Positions 1 through 4,920 are shown, counted from the stretch's first letter. The stretch: 5,129 nt of DNA from CAYNUJ01 sp964573255 (GCA_964573255.1 CAZNJB010000093.1:1-5129); one strand, 5' to 3'. Notes: generated by a model from the letters alone, not told the origin. Translations and numbers: made by a program.

Positions 1-55
1 AGTCATCAATATCAATTGATTGAGGAAATGACCGGCGATAAATTACAAGAGGTCG
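1..55. repeat. Terminal direct repeat, left copy (circular junction)
   Basis: These 55 bases are identical to the last 55 bases of the window. The reading frame entering from the right end (gene starting at 4922) continues in the same frame through this copy. The repeat is best explained as one circular molecule represented with overlap, giving a 5,074-nt circle. The length of 55 matches a common assembly k-mer size, so it is probably an assembly overlap rather than a biological terminal repeat. Confidence 0.95.
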
Positions 56-642
56 GTAAAATTGATAATTTCCTAAGTACATCTCAAATTGCTGTTCCGG
101 TTGGTCACATATTCCTTGAATCTAATGATTTAATTGAGGTTACTGTAACAAATACAAATGCTACAACAGACGCTGTTATCTCTGTTAGCGGTGTTGAAAA
201 GATTGTTTCTAAGGATTTTATAATAAGGCATATTGAAAGCACCGCAAACAGTATGGATTTAGAAAGTGCAAAAGCTGTGTTTGTAGCCGGTACTTTTGCG
301 AGTGCCGATAATTACCGAGTTAAAACTGCCGATTACGATGTAAATATTGACGGTAACGAAGTGCTTGCAATTGATGCTCTCTTAGGTGTTTCGCAAGATG
401 AAAGTACATTAAAAACTTTGTTTGCGACTTCAGATGTAATGGGCGAACCGGTATATATAGAAAAAGGTCAAAGCGCTCAAACTTTCATAGCTCAAATTGT
501 TGAAATGGACGAACAAAAAGTTCGTATTTCTGAAATGAAATTGCAAAGACGTTTACAAAATAGACTTAATTTACTCAAAGAAAAAGGTAAATTAAGCACT
601 GTTAAATCGTTCTTCGGTACAAAATTACCTGAGGTAAATTAA
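1..642 (+). CDS. Candidate major capsid protein, C-terminal part (gene begins at 4922)
   Basis: This is the continuation of the gene starting at 4922; together they encode 264 aa. The frame is open from base 1, so the TTG at 16 and ATG at 28 are internal codons, not starts. Residues 78-117 (QIAVPVGHIFLES through VSGVEKI) alternate polar and hydrophobic residues as in the closing strands of a beta barrel. Residues about 118-220 form a second mixed, beta-rich part. Residues about 220-252 (around QRRLQNRLNLLKEKGK) look like a basic helix, which could contact nucleic acid or a membrane. The length is close to that of the PM2 capsid protein (about 269 aa, a double jelly-roll) and shorter than that of FLiP. 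Alternatives are a single jelly-roll capsid protein with an extra domain, or a spike or vertex protein. The frame is certain; the role is inferred. Confidence 0.6.
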   Translation, partial: SHQYQLIEEMTGDKLQEVGKIDNFLSTSQIAVPVGHIFLESNDLIEVTVTNTNATTDAVISVSGVEKIVSKDFIIRHIESTANSMDLESAKAVFVAGTFASADNYRVKTADYDVNIDGNEVLAIDALLGVSQDESTLKTLFATSDVMGEPVYIEKGQSAQTFIAQIVEMDEQKVRISEMKLQRRLQNRLNLLKEKGKLSTVKSFFGTKLPEVN

Positions 643-643
643 T

Positions 644-1078
644 ATGATTGGGACTTTAGCAAGTGCAATAACAGGTTTAATGGGAACTAACGGGGGATTT
701 TTAAACTCCGTTGGTTCTCTATTCGGGAATCATTCTGAGGATAGATTCGGGCAAGCGAAACAAATGGCTGAAAGGGCTGGCGTTAATCTCCCGGATTGGC
801 TTATAAATCAAGCTATAAAAGGCGATGGCTGGCAAGCTCGTATTACTACGTATATAAACAGAATGAAATATATTAAAGCATTTGAAGCGGAAAATCAAAC
901 AATTATTCCAAGTGATGTAGTTGACAGAATTTTAACACATCCGCTCGGAAATGCCGGTTGGCAAAATTTGCTTTTACCATATCAAACAAAAGAAAATAAT
1001 TTTAGTAGTTTTTCAAGTGGTTCAAGTCCATTGCCTTTAGTGGCAATTGGTTTAATAATTTATAAAATGTTTAACTAA
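644..1078 (+). CDS. 144-aa protein with C-terminal membrane anchor, probable virion membrane protein
   Basis: The ATG at 644 follows the capsid-candidate stop by one base, with GAGGT at 631-635 as ribosome binding site. Three parts can be seen. Residues 1-29 are glycine-rich and hydrophobic (GTLASAITGLMG, then NSVGSLFGN). Residues 30-118 are a soluble, mainly helical, charged middle containing two GW pairs (62-63 and 105-106). Residues 119-128 are a serine-rich linker, and 129-143 a short hydrophobic tail ending VAIGLIIYKMFN. The tail shares the pattern IG-[FL]-[VI]-IYK with the 61-aa protein at 1585-1770. I recognise no family. Its position next to the capsid candidate and its tail anchor suggest a minor structural protein linking capsid to membrane. 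A role in lysis or assembly is also possible. Confidence 0.85.
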   Translation: MIGTLASAITGLMGTNGGFLNSVGSLFGNHSEDRFGQAKQMAERAGVNLPDWLINQAIKGDGWQARITTYINRMKYIKAFEAENQTIIPSDVVDRILTHPLGNAGWQNLLLPYQTKENNFSSFSSGSSPLPLVAIGLIIYKMFN

Positions 1079-1096
1079 TAAGAAGGAATTAAAAAA

Positions 1097-1342
1097 ATGG
1101 GTTTTCGTAAAAGAGTATCTAAAAGCGGTAAAGAGTACGGAGTAGTTTACGCAACTGAAAAGAAAAAAAATGGTTATACGAATTATTCCGGCGTTGCTCT
1201 TGTTCAAGTTGGAAATAAAGAGGTTAAAATATTGTTGTCTACGGATGGCGAAGTAAAACAAACTGAAAATAATACAGGAATATTTATTAATGTTCTTGCG
1301 TTGGACGATAGACCACGCTCAAGAGCAATTAAAGCCGGATAA
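1097..1342 (+). CDS. 81-aa basic, beta-rich protein, function unknown
   Basis: The ATG at 1097 has a good ribosome binding site, AGAAGGA at 1081-1087, nine bases upstream. The N-terminal 25 residues are rich in lysine and arginine (FRKRVSKSGKEYG, then EKKKNGY). They are followed by two alternating strands (GVALVQVGNKEVKILLS and GIFINVLALDD) and a basic tail (RPRSRAIKAG). There is no membrane segment. A small, basic, beta-rich protein in a presumed ssDNA phage could be a single-strand DNA-binding or DNA-condensing protein, but I see no diagnostic motif, so this is inference only. Its stop codon shares its last base with a following ATG (TAATG at 1340-1344). Confidence 0.8.
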   Translation: MGFRKRVSKSGKEYGVVYATEKKKNGYTNYSGVALVQVGNKEVKILLSTDGEVKQTENNTGIFINVLALDDRPRSRAIKAG

Positions 1343-1407
1343 TGAAAAGAATATCGGAAATATTAAAACGCTGGATTAAACAAAAAGAAAGGTATTGTTA
1401 TGTTTGA
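1342..1407 (+). CDS. Possible 21-aa basic peptide, stop-start coupled
   Basis: An ATG at 1342 overlaps the preceding stop by one base (TAATG). The frame encodes MKRISEILKRWIKQKERYCYV and ends at TGA (1405-1407), overlapping the next gene start (1400) by eight bases. The peptide would be a strongly basic amphipathic helix. The overlaps at both ends are what a translationally coupled tiny gene would show, and without it there would be a 57-nt gap in an otherwise tightly packed cluster. The frame is very short and has no separate ribosome binding site, so it may be just a leader or spacer. Confidence 0.3.
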   Translation: MKRISEILKRWIKQKERYCYV

Positions 1408-1561
1408 AAGTATATTAAAATGGCTCGTCGGGGACATCGACGACTATCTTGAGAAAAATAGATTAGTTACGATAATTATTTTAGTTGTTTTATTTGTTTT
1501 GAAACGGTTAAATATTGGTGATTCACAAATTGAAAAAAGAATCCCAAAAGTTGGAAAGTAA
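1400..1561 (+). CDS. 53-aa single-pass membrane protein
   Basis: The ATG at 1400 is preceded by AAAGG at 1388-1392 with seven bases between, a well-spaced ribosome binding site. The protein has an amphipathic, acidic N-terminal part (residues 1-20, FESILKWLVGDIDDYLEKN), one clear transmembrane segment (about 22-34, LVTIIILVVLFVL), and a basic tail of about 18 residues starting KRLN. Positive charge after the segment suggests the tail faces the cytoplasm, or the DNA side of a virion membrane. I recognise no family. It is one of four short membrane proteins in this genome. It could be a virion membrane component or a holin-like protein; the sequence does not decide. Confidence 0.7.
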   Translation: MFESILKWLVGDIDDYLEKNRLVTIIILVVLFVLKRLNIGDSQIEKRIPKVGK

Positions 1562-1584
1562 GAAAAAACGGAGTAAAGTAAATT

Positions 1585-1770
1585 ATGGGTTTGTTATTAA
1601 ACGCTTTGGCGGGCGTTGGAACTTACGCCTTCAGCTCGTTATTTTTCGGAAATGATTCAAATGATAGTAATGATGTTGTTATCGTGGATAATAACCCGGT
1701 AAATCAAGCGATTAGCTTTTTGACGTTGGCCGGAATTGGATTTGTAATTTATAAATTCTTGGGAAAATAG
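1585..1770 (+). CDS. 61-aa protein with two hydrophobic segments
   Basis: The ATG at 1585 has GGAG at 1570-1573 upstream. Residues 1-22 are hydrophobic (GLLLNALAGVGTYAFSSLFF). A polar acidic linker follows that includes the repeat NDSNDSND (23-30). Residues 42-58 are a second hydrophobic segment (AISFLTLAGIGFVIYKF) with a short basic end. The tail resembles that of the 144-aa protein (IGFVIYKF versus IGLIIYKM), and both proteins start with a small-residue-rich hydrophobic stretch, so this may be a short relative lacking the soluble middle part. Only four bases separate it from the transglycosylase gene. A virion membrane protein is the first guess. A holin is the main alternative because of the two segments and the lytic enzyme next door. 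Confidence 0.8.
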   Translation: MGLLLNALAGVGTYAFSSLFFGNDSNDSNDVVIVDNNPVNQAISFLTLAGIGFVIYKFLGK

Positions 1771-1774
1771 GAAA

Positions 1775-2236
1775 ATGTTAAATGAAAATTACCTTGCTGT
1801 TTCTTCGGATTTCATTAAAAAAAATGAGCTTGTTAAATTACTTAAAAAATTTAAAAAACAATTTCGTTTCAATATTGCTAAAGTGGTTAGACAAGCTCAA
1901 ACGGAAAGTAATCTCAAAATAAATGCTGTTGGTTCTGCTGGGGAAATTGGGCTTTTTCAAATGAAACCAAATACTTATCAGTATGTTTTGAAATATGCGA
2001 AAGAACATAATGAGCCGTTAAGATTTACCGGCGGTCTTTATGATGTTAATTCACAAATCGAATCTTATCTGTATTATTTCAATGTTATTATACCGGCTCA
2101 AATGAAAGCCTATAAAATACCGGATACATACGAAAACCGGCTCCGGGTTTACAATGCCGGAATAGGAAACTTTTGGAAATCATTTAATTTTAAAATAACT
2201 AATAAGTATGTTCAGAAAATTTTAGGGGTTGTTTAA
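1775..2236 (+). CDS. Lytic transglycosylase, SLT/lysozyme-like fold
   Basis: The enzyme is predicted to cleave the glycan strands of peptidoglycan, forming 1,6-anhydro-muramyl ends. The 153-aa protein carries the motif set of the soluble lytic transglycosylase family in order. ES at 44-45, within QAQTESNLKINAVG, supplies the catalytic glutamate E44. GEIGLFQMKP (56-65) matches the family's G-x-x-GLxQ loop. RVYNAG (124-129) matches the AYNAG motif, and KYVQKIL (144-150) matches the terminal YVxKI helix. The basic N-terminal 35 residues are outside the core. There is no signal peptide or membrane segment, so the enzyme either travels in the virion and opens the wall during entry, as in membrane-containing phages, or needs help to cross the membrane at lysis. 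The start at 1775 is four bases after the previous stop and has only a weak ribosome binding site, suggesting coupling. Confidence 0.93.
   Translation: MLNENYLAVSSDFIKKNELVKLLKKFKKQFRFNIAKVVRQAQTESNLKINAVGSAGEIGLFQMKPNTYQYVLKYAKEHNEPLRFTGGLYDVNSQIESYLYYFNVIIPAQMKAYKIPDTYENRLRVYNAGIGNFWKSFNFKITNKYVQKILGVV
2224..2228 (+). promoter_or_regulatory. Ribosome binding site AGGGG that fixes the start at 2238
   Basis: AGGGG lies nine bases before the ATG at 2238, an ideal spacing. The in-frame TTG at 2229 directly abuts this site and would leave no spacing, so it is rejected as the start. The same TAGGGGTT word occurs before the gene at 2990. Confidence 0.6.
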
Positions 2237-2237
2237 T

Positions 2238-2894
2238 ATGATATTTGATAGTAAGTCTTTTAATGCACCGCAAAGCGGTGTTTTATCAGTACCGATATAT
2301 TTGTCTTTATCAGCTGTTAGAATAAATGAAATAAAGTTATATGAAGAGAATTTAATTAGAAAAATTATAGTTGATACAATATACTACCCGTCTGGGACAT
2401 ATTTAAGTCAAGATTCCTATGAAAGGGGAAGAGCTCATTTAGATTACTATATAATGAAAGATGTAAGAGTTAATGAATTAAAAAGGGTGGATTTAATTAG
2501 TAATTTTACTATGGGTTATAAAAGTGTTAATAAAAATTTTATAGTGATTAAAGATACTGACGTAATAGAAGATAATAGAATATTATATTTGCCGAATAGG
2601 ATTGCGGGGTATTTTGAACTTGAAAAGTATGTAATAAATGATGATACCGTAAATAAAATAAAAACTTATGATATGAGTGGGCTTTTTGAACAAGGTGATT
2701 TAGTGCATATTAGTAATGAATCCGATTTAACAGGGTTATTTCATATAATAGTGGGTGGTAGTATATGGTCATCAACTGCAACAAGATTAGTTGTTTATAT
2801 AACTAATCCTAATGATTTTCAATTTCAAATTGATTACGCTACACTAAATAATGTTCATTTTTATATAGCTCAAAAATATGTTAAAGTAGGATAA
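2238..2894 (+). CDS. 218-aa beta-rich protein of unknown function, possible spike or second structural protein
   Basis: I chose the ATG at 2238, one base after the transglycosylase stop, because AGGGG at 2224-2228 is correctly spaced for it; an upstream TTG at 2229 would add only three residues. The protein has no signal peptide or membrane segment and I recognise no family. Its sequence alternates short hydrophobic strands with polar turns throughout, for example VLSVPIYLSLSAV near the N-terminus and SATRLVVYITNPND and VHFYIAQKYVKV near the C-terminus. It has many tyrosines, asparagines and isoleucines, typical of phage spike, fibre or capsid proteins. As last gene of the late cluster, directly before a terminator, it is a candidate receptor-binding or vertex protein. 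It could also be the true major capsid protein if the 264-aa protein is not. Confidence 0.85.
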   Translation: MIFDSKSFNAPQSGVLSVPIYLSLSAVRINEIKLYEENLIRKIIVDTIYYPSGTYLSQDSYERGRAHLDYYIMKDVRVNELKRVDLISNFTMGYKSVNKNFIVIKDTDVIEDNRILYLPNRIAGYFELEKYVINDDTVNKIKTYDMSGLFEQGDLVHISNESDLTGLFHIIVGGSIWSSTATRLVVYITNPNDFQFQIDYATLNNVHFYIAQKYVKVG

Positions 2895-2909
2895 CATTTG
2901 AAAAAATAA

Positions 2910-2942
2910 ACCCTATACATTATATTTGTATAGGGTATTTTT
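2910..2942. terminator. Rho-independent terminator, probably bidirectional
   Basis: A perfect 9-bp stem, ACCCTATAC (2910-2918) with GTATAGGGT (2928-2936), is followed by T5 (2938-2942). On the opposite strand the same stem is followed by a T-rich stretch (complement of the A-run 2901-2909). It sits 15 nt after the stop of the 218-aa gene and would end the late transcript. Confidence 0.85.
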
Positions 2943-2989
2943 ATATGTAAATATGTACAAAATTATTAAATAATGTAGGGGTTATAAAT

Positions 2990-3229
2990 ATGGAAAAAAG
3001 ACGTATAACAAAAGCGAACTTCAAAAAACTATTAAAGGAAAAGGGTTTTGAAATATTATTTAATGGTTCTCGCATAGTTAAAAAGGATAATTATTTAGAA
3101 TATTATGAAAAGGGCGTTTTGTTAGTTCGCTGTTTGATTAAATATACTGAATGTAGAGAAATGATTTTTTCAAGGATTTGGAGGGTTTCGTTTGGTTGGG
3201 TTCGTAGTGTGAAAATAACGGGAAAATAA
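2990..3229 (+). CDS. 79-aa basic protein upstream of the replication gene
   Basis: The ATG at 2990 has AGGGG at 2977-2981 eight bases upstream. The protein is strongly basic (MEKRRITKANFKKLLKEKG at the N-terminus, SVKITGK at the end). An N-terminal helix is followed by alternating strands (FEILFNGSRIVKK, YLEYYEKGVLLVRCLIKY). No membrane segment or recognised motif is present. It lies between the late terminator and the replication initiator and ends one base before the initiator start, so the two are made from one message. An accessory replication factor, single-strand DNA-binding protein or repressor would fit the position and charge, but the sequence does not choose among them. Confidence 0.75.
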   Translation: MEKRRITKANFKKLLKEKGFEILFNGSRIVKKDNYLEYYEKGVLLVRCLIKYTECREMIFSRIWRVSFGWVRSVKITGK

Positions 3230-3230
3230 A

Positions 3231-4271
3231 ATGTTTATAGATAGTTTTTCATTATGGATTCCATTAGAAATTGATGAAATAGAAAACTATAAGAACGAAG
3301 TTCTAACTATAAATTCAACAACTCAAGAAATAATATCAGTAAAAGAACATTCATATATAGTTAATCAAGATGGCATAAAAATTCGGTACAATGTTTATCA
3401 CCGAGTTTTTGGAAAAGAAAGAGGATATTATTTAGGCTTGTTTATAAATTCTAAGATATTAAAAGAGAATTATTTTAATGGAATTAATATTGCAAACATT
3501 CATAAAGTCCACAAAATAGTTGAAAAATTACTACAAATTGAAATCGATTTTTTTAGATTCCTAAATGGTACTTTAACGGATACGGATATAACAGAGGATT
3601 GGATTGTTGAGGAAAAATATATTCAAGATATTTATGACTATGCAAAGCAATTTGATGAATACGGATTATTAAAAACTTATAAAGGGAAAAAACGCCGGGA
3701 ATGGTATTTTAACGAAAGAGGAAAATCTAACCCGGATAAACCGTACGGTAAATTTTATCATAAATTGACTGAATTTAGATATAATTCTGCAGAGTTTTAT
3801 GAAAATTATATTAAGGAAGTCCCGGAAAATATGTATCGTTGGGAAATTGGGCTAAGAAATAAAGAAATGTTTGATAATTTAGGAATTGGAAACCGTTTAA
3901 TTGATTTATTACAATTTATTGATAATGATGAAAATGTTTTATTTCTTTGGGATTATTTTATAAATTCATATATTACAAAGAAAAAATCTAAAATGGTAAA
4001 ATTAAACAGTAAGGATAAAATGATAATTAAAGAGTTATTAGAAATGTCTCTGAATCATTACCGGAAAGATTATATTTTACTCCGGGTGCTTTCTCAATTC
4101 GAAAGAAAAGAACGTTCAAGAAAGAGAAAAGAGCTTTTGGCTCTTATTGATAGTATAGAGGAAAAAAACGAAAAAATGATTCAAAATATTGAATATGAAA
4201 ATATTTTAATGCAGTTAGATACCATAGAAAAATTAAAGAAAATACGGTTTGATTATTACCGAGACAATTAA
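3231..4271 (+). CDS. Rolling-circle replication initiation protein (phage Rep, CRI / Rep_trans-like)
   Basis: It is expected to nick the plus strand at the origin and start rolling-circle replication. In this 346-aa protein, residues 70-110 read as a phage Rep N-terminal part (SKILKENYFNGINIANIHK). DTDITEDW (117-124) is a candidate acidic metal-binding strand. PYGKFYHK (171-178) and MYRWEIGLRN (201-210) match the 'KxYxK ... RxExxLRN' core that I associate with filamentous-phage CRI/Rep_trans replication proteins. The catalytic tyrosine cannot be fixed by eye; Y176 is one candidate. The C-terminal third (about 255-340) is helical, with a basic cluster ERKERSRKRKELL (291-303) and probable coiled coil. 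There is no helicase domain, so unwinding must come from the host. The start is one base after the 79-aa gene. A strong terminator follows, and beyond it lies a hairpin-rich region likely to hold its target. Confidence 0.85.
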   Translation: MFIDSFSLWIPLEIDEIENYKNEVLTINSTTQEIISVKEHSYIVNQDGIKIRYNVYHRVFGKERGYYLGLFINSKILKENYFNGINIANIHKVHKIVEKLLQIEIDFFRFLNGTLTDTDITEDWIVEEKYIQDIYDYAKQFDEYGLLKTYKGKKRREWYFNERGKSNPDKPYGKFYHKLTEFRYNSAEFYENYIKEVPENMYRWEIGLRNKEMFDNLGIGNRLIDLLQFIDNDENVLFLWDYFINSYITKKKSKMVKLNSKDKMIIKELLEMSLNHYRKDYILLRVLSQFERKERSRKRKELLALIDSIEEKNEKMIQNIEYENILMQLDTIEKLKKIRFDYYRDN

Positions 4272-4298
4272 ATGAAAATAAAATATTTTAGAAAATTG

Positions 4299-4328
4299 AG
4301 CCTGCGCTAATGCGTGGGCTTTTTTTTT
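4299..4328 (+). terminator. Strong Rho-independent terminator after the replication gene
   Basis: A 9-bp stem, AGCCTGCGC (4299-4307) with GCGTGGGCT (4312-4320), has seven Watson-Crick pairs and two G-T pairs, a TAAT tetraloop, and is followed by T9 (4320-4328). It lies 27 nt after the replication gene stop. Confidence 0.93.
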
Positions 4329-4345
4329 GTCCTTTATTGGGCGGG

Positions 4346-4368
4346 CTGTTCGGTATGGCGACCGACAG
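4346..4368. repeat. Inverted repeat / hairpin
   Basis: TCGGT (4350-4354) pairs with ACCGA (4361-4365) around the six-base loop ATGGCG. The stem continues as CTG (4346-4348) with CAG (4366-4368) after one bulged T (4349). No T-run follows, so it is not a terminator. It is the first of two stable hairpins in the candidate origin region. Confidence 0.6.
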
Positions 4369-4386
4369 TCAGGATAGTTGGTGTAT

Positions 4387-4474
4387 ATTAAAAGACTTCA
4401 TTTTTCCCGATCCCGGATAGCGGAGCTCTGCGCAGCTTTCCGGGTCCGGGAAAAAATAGATATATTCTTTTAAT
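4387..4474. repeat. Long GC-rich hairpin, candidate single-strand origin or packaging signal
   Basis: Outer arms ATTAAAAGA (4387-4395) and TCTTTTAAT (4466-4474) are perfect complements. Inside an internal loop, TTTTTCCCG (4401-4409) pairs with CGGGAAAAA (4447-4455). After a two-base mismatch, CCCGGA (4412-4417) pairs with TCCGGG (4439-4444), and AGC (4419-4421) with GCT (4435-4437). The stem-loop therefore spans 88 nt with about 27 pairs. Such elements in ssDNA phages prime complementary-strand synthesis or mark DNA for packaging; which applies here cannot be told from sequence. Confidence 0.65.
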
Positions 4475-4576
4475 CTCCCGGGGGGTTGCGATGGATATTG
4501 AGAGGGCTGGTATTGAATGAAAAATGAATTTAGACTGCGCCGGGTGGTGTGTGAAGGAACTCAAAGAAAATATTAA

Positions 4577-4597
4577 GGTCAACAATTGACGTTGACC
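4577..4597. repeat. TTGAC inverted and direct repeats, candidate nick site or Rep-binding site
   Basis: GGTCAAC (4577-4583) and GTTGACC (4591-4597) form a perfect 7-bp stem around the loop AATTGAC (4584-4590). The motif TTGAC thus occurs three times in 21 bases: once inverted (GTCAA, 4578-4582) and twice direct (4586-4590 and 4592-4596). A hairpin with the motif repeated in its loop is a common form of rolling-circle origin recognised by a replication initiator. It could instead be an operator. Confidence 0.5.
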
Positions 4598-4601
4598 AAA
4601 T

Positions 4602-4619
4602 GTCGTGAAATTTCAAGAC
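4602..4619. promoter_or_regulatory. Near-perfect palindrome, possible operator
   Basis: GTC-G-TGAAATTTCA-A-GAC is an 18-bp palindrome with one mismatched pair; the central ten bases (4606-4615) are perfect. A gapless palindrome of this kind usually binds a dimeric protein. It begins five bases after the TTGAC hairpin, so it may belong to the same origin or control late transcription. Confidence 0.4.
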
Positions 4620-4621
4620 GC

Positions 4622-4635
4622 TGAACACTTGTTCA
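4622..4635. repeat. Short inverted repeat TGAAC/GTTCA
   Basis: TGAAC (4622-4626) and GTTCA (4631-4635) flank the four bases ACTT. A run of six Ts follows at 4641-4646. The 5-bp AT-rich stem is too weak to call a terminator; an operator half-site pair is equally possible. Confidence 0.3.
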
Positions 4636-4711
4636 CTATGTTTTTTATACGCTTGTTTTAAACTATTAAAGTTGAATAATTATAGAGTTTTAAAGTACAT
4701 AAATAAGACTC

Positions 4712-4740
4712 TTGCGTCTTTTTACAGGTTCTGATAATTT
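4712..4740 (+). promoter_or_regulatory. Possible promoter of the late gene cluster
   Basis: TTGCGT (4712-4717) and TAATTT (4735-4740) are 17 bases apart, a fair sigma-70-like pair. The same bases can be read in the Bacteroidota style as TTG, 20 bases, then TA-n-TTTG (4735-4741), one base short of the usual spacing. The position, about 40 nt before the ATG at 4780, fits the first gene of the cluster. The -35 part overlaps a small hairpin (AAGAC 4705-4709 with GTCTT 4716-4720, then Ts), which could instead be an attenuator. Confidence 0.3.
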
Positions 4741-4779
4741 GCAAGTGTATTTATTAACAAATTATAAGGAAAAAATAAA

Positions 4780-4920
4780 ATGACAAAAACAGAAAAAAGT
4801 TATTTGTTAAAATTCGGTGGGCTTGGTTTGGCTCTCGGTGTTTATCTGGCTTTGGCTGGTTATATACCGCAAGTAATTACTAATTTTATTGTAGGTTCAA
4901 AAAAATCTGCGGGGGTGTAA
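4780..4920 (+). CDS. 46-aa membrane protein, first gene of the late cluster
   Basis: The ATG at 4780 has AAGGA at 4766-4770 nine bases upstream. The product has a short basic start (MTKTEKSYLLKF), a glycine- and leucine-rich transmembrane segment (about 12-29, FGGLGLALGVYLALAGYI), a less hydrophobic stretch (31-39, QVITNFIVG) and a basic end (SKKSAGV). The stop at 4918-4920 is one base before the start of the candidate capsid gene, so they are very probably co-translated. I recognise no family. Direct coupling to the capsid candidate suggests a structural protein of a virion membrane made in similar amounts, though an assembly factor or a filamentous-type small coat protein is also conceivable. 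Confidence 0.75.
   Translation: MTKTEKSYLLKFGGLGLALGVYLALAGYIPQVITNFIVGSKKSAGV

Larger units (their letters stand above)
4329..4779. other. Main intergenic region, candidate replication origin, packaging and promoter region
   Basis: About 450 nt hold no convincing gene on either strand. The first half is far more GC-rich than the rest of the genome (about 70% by hand count over 4406-4450) and full of inverted repeats: a hairpin at 4346-4368, an 88-nt long hairpin at 4387-4474, an alternative CCGGG/CCCGG pairing (4446-4450 with 4477-4481), and a stretch of six Gs (4480-4485). The second half is AT-rich and holds a TTGAC hairpin (4577-4597), a near-perfect palindrome (4602-4619), a short hairpin (4622-4635) and a possible promoter before the late cluster. 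In small ssDNA phages such regions carry the plus- and minus-strand origins and the packaging signal. The exact assignment is inference. Confidence 0.65.

Noticed and set aside
16..18. TTG as start of a 208-aa protein
   Set aside because: The frame is open upstream to base 1 and, across the circular junction, to the ATG at 4922 with a ribosome binding site. The TTG is an internal leucine codon.
1052..1261. 69-aa open frame on the - strand
   Set aside because: It lies opposite the 81-aa gene, which has a strong ribosome binding site and fits the single-orientation layout. Its composition (runs of Phe, Ile, Asn) is what the complement of AT-rich coding sequence gives.
2229..2231. TTG as start of the 218-aa gene
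   Set aside because: It directly abuts AGGGG and overlaps the preceding stop region. The ATG at 2238 has ideal spacing.
2926..2953. Promoter-like pair TTGTAT and TAAATA before the 79-aa gene
   Set aside because: The -35 part lies inside the terminator stem and loop, and the -10 match is poor in an AT-rich stretch, so chance is likely.
4517..4576. 19-aa frame in the intergenic region
   Set aside because: No ribosome binding site, no tight junction with a gene, and it ends at the edge of the TTGAC hairpin. Nothing supports translation.
4388..4585. 65-aa open frame on the - strand in the intergenic region
   Set aside because: It covers the long GC-rich hairpin, has no neighbour in that direction, and reads through palindromic sequence in which open frames arise by chance.
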